In this document: positions 31,429 to 40,694 of the stretch, one piece after another
How the letters are laid out: each line of letters starts with the position of its first letter
Position numbering within the stretch: the first letter of the stretch is position 1
NCBI GenBank assembly: GCA_039683515.1
Contig: JBDKRG010000056.1
Span: forward strand, 1-64,000
Direction of reading: 5' to 3'
Origin: JAJFUE01 sp039683515
GTDB taxonomy: Bacteria; Sumerlaeota; Sumerlaeia; MVZB01
Length of the DNA stretch: 64,000 nt
Made by a program: the position numbers and the translations under genes
The notes under the pieces: generated by a model
What the model was told of the DNA's origin: nothing
The model's database searches: none
Seen by the model: only the letters and a program-made list of their open reading frames with translations

Positions 31429-33981
31429 TTACTCGTCGAGCTGGCTGAGGTATTCCTCGGCGTCGATGATCAGGTCGCGGGGCTTGGAGCCCTGGTAGGG
31501 GCCGACGATGCCGCGCTCCTCCATGAGGTCCATGATCCGGCCGGCGCGGGCGTAGCCGATCTTCATCCGGCGCTGGATGTAGCTGACCGAGGCCTTGCGC
31601 GACTCGAGAATGAGCCGCAGCGCCATGTCATAAAGGGCTTCATCATCGAGCGATTCCATGTCGGCCGGCGTGAGCGGGGCCATCCCGGCGCGGCCGGCGG
31701 CGGCCATGCGGCCGGGGCCGTCGCCGAAGTCGTCGGTCGAGCCTTCGTCCTCGCCCTGCGCGGCGTCGCCCTCGCGCACCTGCGCCTTGGCGCGCTCGGC
31801 CGGCGTCGGCCGAGCCTCGAAGTCTTCCTTCTCGTAGCGCGCCTTTTCCTGCTCGCGGATGTAGTCGGCCAGGCGCTCGACTTCCGTGTCGGAGACGTAG
31901 CAGCCCTGGATGCGGAACGGCTTGGCGCCGCCGGGCGAGTAGAGCATGTCGCCGCGGCCGAGGAGGGACTCGGCGCCGTTCATGTCGAGAATCGTCCGCG
32001 AGTCGACCTTGGCGCTGACCTGGAAGGCGATCCGGCTCGGGAAGTTCGCCTTGATGAGGCCGGTGATGACGTTGACCGACGGGCGCTGCGTCGCAAGGAC
32101 GAGGTGCATGCCGACGGCGCGCGCCATCTGGGCGAGGCGGATGATGTATTCCTCGATCTCGTTCTTGGCGACCATCATGAGGTCGGCCAGCTCGTCGATG
32201 ATGATCACGATGTGCGGCATGTAGGGCATGCGGTGGCCGAGCGCGCGGCGGCCGAGCGGGGCCTTGCCGGTGGCCATCGCGTTATAGGCGTCGGCGTTGC
32301 GCACGCCGATCTCGGCCAGCGTCTTGTAGCGCTGCTCCATCTGTTCGACGCACCACGCCAGCGCGGCGGCGGCTTTGCGCGTGTCGGAGACGACGGGGGC
32401 GATCAGGTGCGGGATCGCCTGATAAATGGAAAGCTCGACGCGCTTGGGATCGATCATCGCGAATTTGACTTTGTCCGGCGCGTTGCGGTAGAGGAGCGAG
32501 GCGATGATCGCGTTCAGGCAGACGGACTTGCCCGAGCCGGTCGCGCCCGCGATGAGCAGGTGCGGCATCTGCGCCAGGTCGCAGATCACCGGCTCGCCGG
32601 CGATGTTGCGGCCCAGGGCGAACGCCAGGTTGCTCTTGTGCTGCTGGAACTCGGGGCAGGCGAGGAGTTCCTTGATCATCACCGGGTTGGCGCGCTTGTT
32701 GGGCACCTCGATCCCGACGGCCGACTGGCCGGGGATCGGCGCGAGGATGCGGACGTGCTGCGCCTTGAGCGCCATCGCCAGCTCCGACTCGAGCTGCAGG
32801 ATGCGGCTGACGCGGACGCCGGGGGCGACCTTGAGCGCGAAGCGCGTGATGACGGGCCCCTGGATGACCTCGATGACCTGGACGGAGACCTTGAACTGCT
32901 CGAGCGTCTGCTCGATCCGCTGGCTGAGGCGCTGCTGCTCGTCGGCGCTCATCGTGTACATCGTCGCGGGCGGGTCGGTCAGCAGGTCGAGCGAGGGGAG
33001 TTGATACGTGCTCGGGAACAGGTCCATCTCGGCCTGGACCGGCTCCATCGCGGAGTCGTCGCCCAGGTCCATCGCGGGCGGCTCCTGCTCGACGGCGATG
33101 CTCTCGTTGAACTCGATCATCGGCTCGGGCTCGGTGCGCTTCTCCCGCGGCATGGTGAAGACGCGGCCTCGCGACTCCGGCTCGGCCGGGCGCGCGGCCG
33201 CCGGGCGCTTCGGGGCATGCGTGATCTCGAGGATCGGGCCCATCGGCATGACGCGCGCCGGATCCTTGCGGCGGAAGCTCATCCCCTCGATAAATTCATG
33301 GATCCACTGCGCGACCGGCAGTTCGGCCAGGGCGCGGAACGGCTTGACGACGTGCGGCCACGGATTCAGCCGACCCAGGAAACGCATCGGCTCGAAGATC
33401 GACATTTTCCCGATGGCGTGGCCGAGCTTGCCGACGCCGGTCCAGCCGAGCGCCACCAGGTCGCGCAGGAGTTTCTCGGTGAACAGCACCAGCCCGATGA
33501 TTGCCAGCGCGCCGAGCGTCAGCACGGTTCCGAGCGGCCCCAGGTACTGGACGAGGTTGCCCCCCTGCTCGCTGACCAGGATGTTGCCGATGAGGCCGCC
33601 CATCTCGAAGGCGCTTTCGGCCGGGGCCTTGAGCGCCAGCAGCGCGCACGTGGAAAGCAGGATGAACAGCCCGCCGATGCCGCGCAGCCAGCCGCGCCCG
33701 TGCAGCGACAGCAGGTTCTCGCCGCGCAGGGCGTGGAACGCGTTGATGCCGATCATGACCGGCAGGGCGAACGCGACGTAACGCCCCAGCAGCCAGAAGA
33801 GCTGGCCGGCGATCCACGCGCCGAACGGCCCGATCCAGTTGCCGCGGTCGGGTTGCTGCGCCGCCAAGAGGGCCAGGAAAATCAGCACGGCGGCGAGGGC
33901 AAAAAGAATGCCGACAATCTCGCGCACCAGGTGCACGCGATCATCGGCCTGCCATGTGGCGGAATCGGTTTTGGTTGTCAT
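31429..33981 (-). CDS. ftsK: DNA translocase FtsK
   Basis: An 850-residue FtsK/SpoIIIE protein. Four N-terminal transmembrane helices (about residues 22-170) anchor it at the septum. A Pro/Glu-rich linker follows, then the alpha/beta motor with Walker A G-A-T-G-S-G-K-S and Walker B I-V-I-I-I-D-E-L-A-D, and a C-terminal gamma winged helix (R-K-A-S-V-S-Y-I-Q-R-R-M-K-I-G-Y-A-R-A) that reads KOPS-type polarity sequences. It pumps chromosome ends during division and activates XerCD. The ATG at 33981 has no clear ribosome site; a TTG at 34002 is an alternative. Confidence 0.95.
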   Translation of the reverse strand: MTTKTDSATWQADDRVHLVREIVGILFALAAVLIFLALLAAQQPDRGNWIGPFGAWIAGQLFWLLGRYVAFALPVMIGINAFHALRGENLLSLHGRGWLRGIGGLFILLSTCALLALKAPAESAFEMGGLIGNILVSEQGGNLVQYLGPLGTVLTLGALAIIGLVLFTEKLLRDLVALGWTGVGKLGHAIGKMSIFEPMRFLGRLNPWPHVVKPFRALAELPVAQWIHEFIEGMSFRRKDPARVMPMGPILEITHAPKRPAAARPAEPESRGRVFTMPREKRTEPEPMIEFNESIAVEQEPPAMDLGDDSAMEPVQAEMDLFPSTYQLPSLDLLTDPPATMYTMSADEQQRLSQRIEQTLEQFKVSVQVIEVIQGPVITRFALKVAPGVRVSRILQLESELAMALKAQHVRILAPIPGQSAVGIEVPNKRANPVMIKELLACPEFQQHKSNLAFALGRNIAGEPVICDLAQMPHLLIAGATGSGKSVCLNAIIASLLYRNAPDKVKFAMIDPKRVELSIYQAIPHLIAPVVSDTRKAAAALAWCVEQMEQRYKTLAEIGVRNADAYNAMATGKAPLGRRALGHRMPYMPHIVIIIDELADLMMVAKNEIEEYIIRLAQMARAVGMHLVLATQRPSVNVITGLIKANFPSRIAFQVSAKVDSRTILDMNGAESLLGRGDMLYSPGGAKPFRIQGCYVSDTEVERLADYIREQEKARYEKEDFEARPTPAERAKAQVREGDAAQGEDEGSTDDFGDGPGRMAAAGRAGMAPLTPADMESLDDEALYDMALRLILESRKASVSYIQRRMKIGYARAGRIMDLMEERGIVGPYQGSKPRDLIIDAEEYLSQLDE

Positions 33982-34093
33982 CGTTTCGGACCAGCGTCTC
34001 AAGCCCGCGGTATCGGGCCGTCATCAGCGACAGCATAGAGCTTCACATGCCGCAAATGATAGGAAACGCCGTATCCGGACGCAAGTTATTTCG

Positions 34094-34522
34094 TCATTTT
34101 TTCGCCCCGAGGTCGACCGACGGGACCGGTTCGGGCTGCGGCTGCATGCCCATCTGCATCTGCATCCCGCCGCCCATCTGCATCTTGCAGCCGCCGGCCT
34201 TGCAGCCGCCGGCCGGCTTGGCCGGGGCCGCCTGGGCCTTGCCGGCGCACTTGCAGCCGCCCTTGGCGCCGCACTTGCACGCCGCGGTCCCGCGGCACGA
34301 GGCCGGCGCGGTGCTGAGCTGGCCGTCGTTGTCGACCTTGACGCTCCAGCACTTGCCGTCGGGCGAGACCAGCATCATCGCGCTCCTGCAGCCGCAACCC
34401 GGGTCCTGTTTCTTGTGATCCTCGAACGCCCCCCGGTTGCCGAGCGCGACGACGCACCCGCCGAGCACCAGGATCGGCGCGCACAGCAGCAGCAGCGCGA
34501 GCGACTGATAGACCTTCCTCAT
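34094..34522 (-). CDS. Cys- and Met-rich lipoprotein, possible metal binder
   Basis: A 142-residue lipoprotein: signal L-A-L-L-L-L-C-A-P-I-L-V-L-G-G-C with the lipobox Cys near residue 23. The mature part has Cys clusters D-P-G-C-G-C-R, C-K-C-G-A-K-G-G-C-K-C and C-K-A-G-G-C-K, then a Met-rich tract K-M-Q-M-G-G-G-M-Q-M-Q-M-G-M. Cys-x-Cys and Met-rich motifs are typical of metallothioneins and copper-handling proteins, so periplasmic copper or other soft-metal sequestration is a reasonable guess. No copper ATPase or regulator is adjacent. Unrelated to any family I can name. Confidence 0.7.
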   Translation of the reverse strand: MRKVYQSLALLLLCAPILVLGGCVVALGNRGAFEDHKKQDPGCGCRSAMMLVSPDGKCWSVKVDNDGQLSTAPASCRGTAACKCGAKGGCKCAGKAQAAPAKPAGGCKAGGCKMQMGGGMQMQMGMQPQPEPVPSVDLGAKK

Positions 34523-34633
34523 TACCTTCCTCCTCGGTCAGTTTGTTGCAATCCTGTTTATCTGACAGCGCATCTTCCCCAAGGTTCCCGAAATCGGGTC
34601 CGATGTCAAGCGGTCAGGCGCCAACACGCAGCA

Positions 34634-37072
34634 CTACTTCGCCGCCGGTTTGTTCGCCCTCTTGAGGCAGCTCAGCGCCATGCTGTCCTTGGGGTCGATC
34701 TTGAGCGCCTGGTTCCACGCCTCGAGCGCATCCTGCTTGCGGCCGCTCAGGTTCAGGAGCACCCCGAGCTGCGAATACGCCGGCGCCCACGGCTTCGGGC
34801 GCAGCTCGATCGACTTGCGGGCATACGTGAGCGCCGTCTCCAGGTCGCGGGTGTTCATCTTCTGCCACGCCGCCTTGTAATACAGGTCCGGGTCGTTGGG
34901 GTTGAGCCGGATCGCCTCGTCCAGGTCCTTCAGGTTGTTCCGCGTCGCGGGCGCGCCGTGCTGGACGCGGTTGCGCATGCTCGCGCGCCGCCCGAACATG
35001 GTCGACCGGATCTTGTCGGGGGCGTCGGGGCAGTTCTTGAAGAACGCCTCGCAGGCGTCGAGCGCCCCCTTGTAGTCCTGCATGGCGGACAGGCAGCGCG
35101 ACAGGTCGTCGTAATACCCCGCCTCGGCCGGATTCTCCGCGACGAGCTGCCGGTAGATCGGCAGCGCCTCGTTGTGGCGGCGCGCCGTCTCGAGGCATTT
35201 GCCCTTCATCACCCGCAGTTCGGTGTTTTTCGCGTCGAGCTTGAGCCCCTCGTTCACGGCGTCGATCGCCTTGTCCGTCTGCCGCGCCTTCAGGTAATTG
35301 TTGGCCGCGTTCAGGTAGGTCATCGGGTCGCCGGGATCGCCCGCGAGCTGGTCCTGCGCCGCCTTGAGCGGGTTGTCGGCCGCCTTGATCTTTTCCTGGA
35401 ACCTGGCCAGATTTTCCGTGCGCTGGGCCGGGGTCTTCCCGCCGTGGTAGATCGCCGGCACGTCCTTCAGGATCCGCGCCTTGTAAGCGTCCCACTGCCC
35501 GCCCGCCTCGTAGAGGCTTGCGAACACGTCGAGCATGAACGTCTCTTTCTCGAGCTTGAGCGCCTCGGTGTAGGCCTTGTACGCCTCGTCCGGATGCTTG
35601 AGCTCGCTGTGAGCCGAGCCGAGGAGCCAATACAGCTTGACCCCCGCGCTGTCGTTTTTGAAATTCGACGCCCAGTGGACGCCGGACTCGCCGGTCTTGC
35701 GCGCGCCCTCGAAGTCGCGCTTGTCGAGCTGCATCATCCCGAGCCGGTAGTAGATGTCGGGGAGGGCGGGATACATCTCGAGCTGCGACTTCATGAACGC
35801 GATCGCCTGGTCCTGCAGGCCCATCCCCTTCAGGGCCTGGGCCTTGAGCTCGATCGTCGCGCCGTTGCCCGGGTTCGAGAGGAAATACTGGTCGGCGGCG
35901 GCGATGGCCTGCTGGTAGCGCTTGGCGCCGAACTCCACGCTCGCAATCTGATACCACGCCCGGTACATGGCGGGGTTGAGCTCAACCGCCTTTTTCAGGT
36001 CTTCCATCGCCTTGTCGTTTTGTTTGAGGTGCCGGTAGGCCATCGCGCGCAGGAACAGGATCCTCGGCGAGTCCGGTTTCTTTTGCAGATCGGCCGTCGC
36101 ACGCTCGGCGATCCACTTGTAGCAATCCCTCTGCGGCCACGCCTCCCGGGCCAGGACGAATACCTGGGTCAGGCCTTCATCGCCGCGGTTCCAGTTGGCG
36201 CCGAGGATTTCGAGCTGCTCGCGCACGACATCGATCTTGCCGGCCCAGTCGGCGTAGGCGGCGTAATCCGAGCGCAGCCGGTTGGGGTTTGGCTGGAGCG
36301 GGATCACCTTCCTGAATACCTCGTCGACCTGTTGCCAGTGCGCGGGGTCGTTCCACCACGCGTCGCCTTCGCCCTGCTGCGAGCACATCTCGCCGTGGTA
36401 GTCGATCCACAGCAGCGGCAGGTTGGAGCCGGGGATCTTGTCGGCGTTGTTCTTGACGAACGTCAGCATCGTTTCGTGCGAGCCGCCCCAGCGCGGCCGG
36501 TTCAGGTTGAGGAACCGCGCGTAGGCCGGGTAGTAGCTCGGGTCGATCGTGCGCGCCTTGACGAGCCTGGTCGCCGAGGCGTTGAGCGGCCGGCTCATCG
36601 CCATGTCGATCGTGATCAGGTCGGGATACGGGAACGGGCTGCCGGGGTTGAGCCGGGTCGCGCTGGTCAGGTCGTTTTCGGCCAGCGCGAGCCGCTCATG
36701 GAACGCCTCCCAGCCTTTCGGGCTGACCGAGTTGGCCCAGCCGGTGCCGCGCGCCGCCCAGGCGTGGCTGATATAGAACCCGCCGCGCACGGCGTAGGCG
36801 GCGTGCGAGTGCGGCCTGGCCTCGATCCACTTGTCGAGGTGCGGGAGCAGGTCGGCCATGTACGGGATGCGGTTGAGCGCGGTCTCGACCGGCAGATACG
36901 AATTGGGGACCTTGGGGTCGTAGCTCTTGAAATAGAAATCGTAGAAGGCCTCGAGCTTGTCGAACTGGTCGGCGCGCAGCAGCGCGGCGGGGGAAACGTC
37001 CGACATCGAGTCGGCGGCCAGCGCCGAGCCTGAAAACAACATCACCGCCAGTGCGAAAGACAACAACCGCAT
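34634..37072 (-). CDS. Secreted TPR-repeat protein
   Basis: An 812-residue protein with a signal peptide (R-L-L-S-F-A-L-A-V-M-L-F-S-G-S-A-L-A) and many tetratricopeptide repeats through the C-terminal two thirds (for example A-W-Y-Q-I-A-S-V-E-F-G-A, P-D-I-Y-Y-R-L-G-M-M and A-P-A-Y-S-Q-L-G-V-L-L-N-L-S-G-R). The N-terminal 300 residues are less regular. TPR arrays mediate protein-protein contacts in the periplasm. The ATG at 37072 is favoured by GGGGAGG seven nt upstream; a GTG lies one codon earlier. No enzymatic motif. Confidence 0.82.
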   Translation of the reverse strand: MRLLSFALAVMLFSGSALAADSMSDVSPAALLRADQFDKLEAFYDFYFKSYDPKVPNSYLPVETALNRIPYMADLLPHLDKWIEARPHSHAAYAVRGGFYISHAWAARGTGWANSVSPKGWEAFHERLALAENDLTSATRLNPGSPFPYPDLITIDMAMSRPLNASATRLVKARTIDPSYYPAYARFLNLNRPRWGGSHETMLTFVKNNADKIPGSNLPLLWIDYHGEMCSQQGEGDAWWNDPAHWQQVDEVFRKVIPLQPNPNRLRSDYAAYADWAGKIDVVREQLEILGANWNRGDEGLTQVFVLAREAWPQRDCYKWIAERATADLQKKPDSPRILFLRAMAYRHLKQNDKAMEDLKKAVELNPAMYRAWYQIASVEFGAKRYQQAIAAADQYFLSNPGNGATIELKAQALKGMGLQDQAIAFMKSQLEMYPALPDIYYRLGMMQLDKRDFEGARKTGESGVHWASNFKNDSAGVKLYWLLGSAHSELKHPDEAYKAYTEALKLEKETFMLDVFASLYEAGGQWDAYKARILKDVPAIYHGGKTPAQRTENLARFQEKIKAADNPLKAAQDQLAGDPGDPMTYLNAANNYLKARQTDKAIDAVNEGLKLDAKNTELRVMKGKCLETARRHNEALPIYRQLVAENPAEAGYYDDLSRCLSAMQDYKGALDACEAFFKNCPDAPDKIRSTMFGRRASMRNRVQHGAPATRNNLKDLDEAIRLNPNDPDLYYKAAWQKMNTRDLETALTYARKSIELRPKPWAPAYSQLGVLLNLSGRKQDALEAWNQALKIDPKDSMALSCLKRANKPAAK

Positions 37073-37136
37073 CACGTTTCCTCCCCTAAAATGCTGGAGA
37101 AGAGTTTATGTTTTCCTGGGGGGTGATTTCAAGGAA

Positions 37137-37200
37137 AGCGGACCGGCACGGACTTGCACGGACATACACGGGCGGGCACGGACGGGCACGGACGGATGGG
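37137..37200. repeat. GGCACGGAC tandem repeat
   Basis: Six to seven degenerate copies of GG(G)CACGGAC(TT) lie between the aroA stop and the start of the TPR gene. Related to the block at 12281-12341 but without a clear inverted partner. Confidence 0.6.
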
Positions 37201-37201
37201 T

Positions 37202-38533
37202 TCAGGCGCTCTTTTCCACGTCGATTTTGACGCCGAGGCGCGCGAGGTCGGCGAAGAAATCGGGGTAGGATTTGCTGATGTGCTCGGCGCGGGCGATGGT
37301 CAGGCCCCGGCGGCAGCGCGTGCCGACGATCGCGAGCATCTGCGCGACGCGGTGGTCGCCGCGCGAGTCGACCTCGACGCCCCCCTCGTAGCCGTCCGGG
37401 TTGCCGTCGATCTCGATCCAGTCCTCGCCCGAACGCGCGCCGACGCCGAGCTTGGCCAGTTCCTCGAGCGGCTCGCGGATCCGGTCGGATTCCTTGAGGC
37501 GCAGGTTGCCGATGTTCTCGAAGCGGCTCGTCCCCTCGGCGAGGCAGGCCGCGCCGATCAAGACCAGCACGGCGTCGGTCGCGAGGTCGCCGTTGAAGGA
37601 GGTCGCCGTGAGCTCGCCGGTCGAGTGGATCATCAACTCGCCGTCGCGCGGGCTCATGAACTTGCAGCCCATCGCGCCGAGGCAATCGGCCGCGCGGCGC
37701 TCGCCCTGGGCGTCGTCGCGCAGGCCGTAAACGGTCGCCATCCCGCCGGCCGCCGCGACGCATGCCATGAGCGCCGCGGCCGACGGCCAGTCGCCGTTGA
37801 CCGCCAGGTCGGCGGCCTTCGCGGCCTGGTTGCCGGGCACGTTGAACGCAAAGCCGCTCACGCCGCGCCCCAACGCGACGCCGAACTGGCCGAGCGCGTC
37901 CTGCGTCTGGTCGATCAGCGGCGCGGAGACGAGAACCGGCTCGCCTTCGTCGTCGCCGACGTCGATGCGCGAGTCGCCGTCGAGGAACGGGCATAAATAG
38001 AGCAATGAGCTTAAAAACTGCGAGCTGCGGCGGCCGCTGACGCGCACGGCGCCCCCGCGAACGCGGCCCCTGCCGCCGGCGATCCGGATCGGAAGCCGGC
38101 CGTCCTCGCCCGTGCCGGAGGCCTCGGCCCCGAGCTGCCGAAGCGCCTTGAGCAGGTCCTCGTTGGGGCGCTTGCCGAGCGAATCCATGTGTTCGGTCAC
38201 GAACTCGACCTCGCCCTCGACGAGGCACGCCGTCCCCAGCAGCAGCCGCAGCACGGCGCCGGCGTTGCCCGGATTGAGCCGCACCGGGTTGCGCGGCCGG
38301 CCGCCGAACCCGGTGACGCGCAGGTCGCCGCCGATCTCCTTGATGCTCGCGCCGAGGGAGCGGCAGCACGAGACGAGCGCGCGCGCGTCGTCGTTGGCCG
38401 CCGGGCGGCGCACGGTCGAGGTCCCCTCGGCCAGCGACGCGCCCAGGATCAGCCGCGTCGAATAATTCTTCGACGGCGGGGCGACGATGTATCCGCCGAG
38501 CGGTCCGGATGGGTGGATGCGAACAAGGGTCAT
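37202..38533 (-). CDS. aroA: EPSP synthase
   Basis: A 443-residue 3-phosphoshikimate 1-carboxyvinyltransferase: P-P-S-K-N-Y-S-T-R near residue 19, phosphoenolpyruvate loop G-N-A-G-A-V-L-R (89-96), the R-R-S-S-Q-F shikimate-phosphate site, L-R-L-K-E-S-D-R-I and the late G-D-H-R-V-A-Q. It joins PEP and shikimate 3-phosphate in aromatic amino acid synthesis. In the PEP loop Ala93 stands where most enzymes have Thr (T97 in E. coli), a position known to affect glyphosate binding. No other aro gene is adjacent; mutL follows on the same strand upstream. Confidence 0.93.
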   Translation of the reverse strand: MTLVRIHPSGPLGGYIVAPPSKNYSTRLILGASLAEGTSTVRRPAANDDARALVSCCRSLGASIKEIGGDLRVTGFGGRPRNPVRLNPGNAGAVLRLLLGTACLVEGEVEFVTEHMDSLGKRPNEDLLKALRQLGAEASGTGEDGRLPIRIAGGRGRVRGGAVRVSGRRSSQFLSSLLYLCPFLDGDSRIDVGDDEGEPVLVSAPLIDQTQDALGQFGVALGRGVSGFAFNVPGNQAAKAADLAVNGDWPSAAALMACVAAAGGMATVYGLRDDAQGERRAADCLGAMGCKFMSPRDGELMIHSTGELTATSFNGDLATDAVLVLIGAACLAEGTSRFENIGNLRLKESDRIREPLEELAKLGVGARSGEDWIEIDGNPDGYEGGVEVDSRGDHRVAQMLAIVGTRCRRGLTIARAEHISKSYPDFFADLARLGVKIDVEKSA

Positions 38534-38638
38534 GAGAATCAGTCACAATCGTCCAGAATCGTTCGGAAATTCGAAACAAAGCTAATGTAAATGAAAAATG
38601 AAATCAATCAATCCAAAAAATCCGCAATCCGAAATCGG

Positions 38639-40537
38639 CTAGCCCAATCGGCCGAACTGGCGGTCGATCTGGTCGCGGGTGAGGAGGAGGGCGGTGGGTC
38701 GGCCGTGCGGGCAGCGCAGCAGCTCGTGGGTCTCGAGGAGATGGTCGAGGAGGCGCTGCATCTCCTCGACGCCGAGGCGGTCGCCGGACTTGACGGCGGC
38801 GCGGCAGGCGGCCCGGGCGCAGATCCGCTCGCGCAGCCGCTGAAGCTCGCGCCCGAGGTTCCCCTGGCCGACGTCGTCGATCAGGTCGCGGATGAACGCC
38901 TCGATGTTCATCCCGTCGAAGACGGTCGGGACCGACTGGACCATGAACGTGCCGCCGCCGAACGGCTCGACCTCGAAGCCGGCCTCGCGCAGGGGAGCGA
39001 GCAAAGGCTCGAGCGCCGCGGCCTCGGTCGGGCTGAGCTCGATCGAGTGCGGCAGGAGGAGCGGCTGCACGGCGATCGCGCGGGAGGCCGCCTCGCGCAT
39101 GAATTTCAGGTAGAGCCACTTTTCGTGCGCGGCGTGCTGGTCGATCAGGATCATCCCGTCGGGGCCGGCCTCGGCAAGGATGTAGCAGTCGGCGATCTGC
39201 GCCACGGCGCGCGGCGGCTGGGCAAGGCCGCGCAGCCGCTCGATGATCGAGGATTCCTCGCCGGCGGCGGGGTCGGCCGGCGGCGACGCGATATATGGGG
39301 CCGAAGGCTTGCGGTCGGGCTGCGGCGGGGTCGGCTGCCCGGCGCCGTACTGCGGCAAGCCGAACCCCGGGGAGAACTCGGTTTGGGCGGGGGGAGGCGT
39401 TGAGACTGAAGGGACGCAAGGGACCAAAGGGACCAAAGATGGGCTGGCCGTGGGGGGCGGGGCGGGTGGCGGCGCGACGGGGGGCGCGGTCTGCGGCGTG
39501 GCCGTCACCGCGAGCGTCGGGACGATGTTGGCCGCGCGGAGGGCCTCGGCGACGGCGCGGTGGACGGCGCCGGCCACCAGCGAGTCCTCGCGGAAGCGCA
39601 CCTCCTCCTTGGTCGGGTGCACGTTGACGTCGATCATGTCGCCGGGCATCTCGATGAGGATCGCGGCGAGCGGGTAGCGCTGGATCATCAAGAGTCCGCG
39701 GTAGGCTTCCTCGAGCGCGAACGGCAGCGGGCGGTGCGCGATCGGGCGGCCGTTGGCGAAGAAATACTGGAAGCGCCTGTCGCGGCGCGTGACGGTCGGG
39801 TTCGTGACGGCGCCCCACACGCGCACGTCGTGCAGCGTGTGGTCGACGTCGATTAGCTTCGCGCCGGCCTCGGAGGGGAGGATCTGCGCGAGGCGGTCGC
39901 GCAGCGGCTGGCCCGCCGGAAGGTCAAGGTAGGGGCGGCCGCGCCAGCGGATCGCGAAGCCGACGTCGGGGCGCGTGAGCGCCTGGCGCAGGATCGTCTG
40001 CAGGATGTGGCCCCACTCGCTGACGGCGCTCTTCATGAACTTGAGCCGGGCGGGGGTGTTGTAGAACAGGTCGCGCACGACGATCGTCGTGCCGGGGTTG
40101 GCGGCGCAGGGCTGCACGGACGGCTCACGGCCGCCGCTGGCGCGCAGGCGCAGGGCCTCGAGGTCGGCGGGGCGGCGCGTGACGATTTCGATCCGCGAGA
40201 CGGCGGCGATCGCCGCCAGCGCCTCGCCGCGAAACCCGCGCGTCGTCAGGCGCGCCAGGTCGTCGAATTCGGCGATTTTGCTCGTGGCGTGGCGCTCGAC
40301 CGACAGGCGCAGGTCGGCCTCGCCCATGCCGCAGCCGTCGTCGCGGATCGTGAAGCTCAGGGCGTCCTCCTCGATCGCGATGTCGAGGCGCGTCGCGTCG
40401 GCGTCGAGGCTGTTTTCGATGAGTTCCTTGATCGCTGCGGCCGGGCGCACGACGACCTCGCCGGCGGCGATCTGGTTGATCAGCCGCGTCGGGAGCCGGT
40501 GGATGCGGGACTCGGAAGTGGCGGGCGCCTCGCTCAT
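38639..40537 (-). CDS. mutL: DNA mismatch repair protein MutL
   Basis: A 632-residue MutL. The N-terminal GHKL ATPase is intact: E-L-I-E-N-S-L-D-A, D-D-G-C-G-M, R-H-A-T-S-K and T-R-G-F-R-G-E-A-L. A Pro/Ala-rich linker of about 100 residues follows (roughly 345-450). The C-terminal domain has D-Q-H-A-A-H-E, A-C-R-A-A-V-K and C-P-H-G-R-P-T. These resemble the endonuclease site, but the second Glu of the D-Q-H-A-x2-E-x4-E motif is absent, so nicking activity is doubtful. No mutS in the window. Ribosome site weak. Confidence 0.95.
   Translation of the reverse strand: MSEAPATSESRIHRLPTRLINQIAAGEVVVRPAAAIKELIENSLDADATRLDIAIEEDALSFTIRDDGCGMGEADLRLSVERHATSKIAEFDDLARLTTRGFRGEALAAIAAVSRIEIVTRRPADLEALRLRASGGREPSVQPCAANPGTTIVVRDLFYNTPARLKFMKSAVSEWGHILQTILRQALTRPDVGFAIRWRGRPYLDLPAGQPLRDRLAQILPSEAGAKLIDVDHTLHDVRVWGAVTNPTVTRRDRRFQYFFANGRPIAHRPLPFALEEAYRGLLMIQRYPLAAILIEMPGDMIDVNVHPTKEEVRFREDSLVAGAVHRAVAEALRAANIVPTLAVTATPQTAPPVAPPPAPPPTASPSLVPLVPCVPSVSTPPPAQTEFSPGFGLPQYGAGQPTPPQPDRKPSAPYIASPPADPAAGEESSIIERLRGLAQPPRAVAQIADCYILAEAGPDGMILIDQHAAHEKWLYLKFMREAASRAIAVQPLLLPHSIELSPTEAAALEPLLAPLREAGFEVEPFGGGTFMVQSVPTVFDGMNIEAFIRDLIDDVGQGNLGRELQRLRERICARAACRAAVKSGDRLGVEEMQRLLDHLLETHELLRCPHGRPTALLLTRDQIDRQFGRLG
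39408..39445. repeat. AAGGGACC tandem words inside mutL linker
   Basis: Three degenerate copies of AAGGGACCA occur within the linker-coding part of mutL, encoding a V-P-rich segment on the minus strand. Similar words (AAAGGACCA) lie in the non-coding gap at 44313-44355. Confidence 0.6.
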
Positions 40538-40584
40538 CCCGAAAGGCTAAACGATTTGGGGGCGGCGGGCAAGGAAAGCGTGGG

Positions 40585-40661
40585 AAAAGGACCCAAATGA
40601 CGAAAATGACCAAAGACAGAAAAGAGAAAACCCCGTGGATGGTGGTGCCAAGTCCACGGGG
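40585..40661 (-). terminator. Terminator of the SGNH-like gene
   Basis: On the minus strand a perfect 9-bp stem (CCCCGTGGA and TCCACGGGG at 40631-40661, 13-nt loop) is followed by TTTTCTCTTTTC. It ends the acyltransferase operon before mutL. Degenerate AAATGAC/AAGGACC words continue to 40585. Confidence 0.85.
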
Positions 40662-40694
40662 TTGGTTTTGGATGCCGCCGTCGGCGACGTCGGC

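Noticed and set aside
31423..34038. Very long plus-strand frame (about 870 codons) opposite ftsK
   Set aside because: It has no conserved domain and is Arg/Asp/His/Leu-rich in the way antisense frames of GC-rich genes are. The minus-strand FtsK is unambiguous. Similar shadows opposite other genes were dropped for the same reason.
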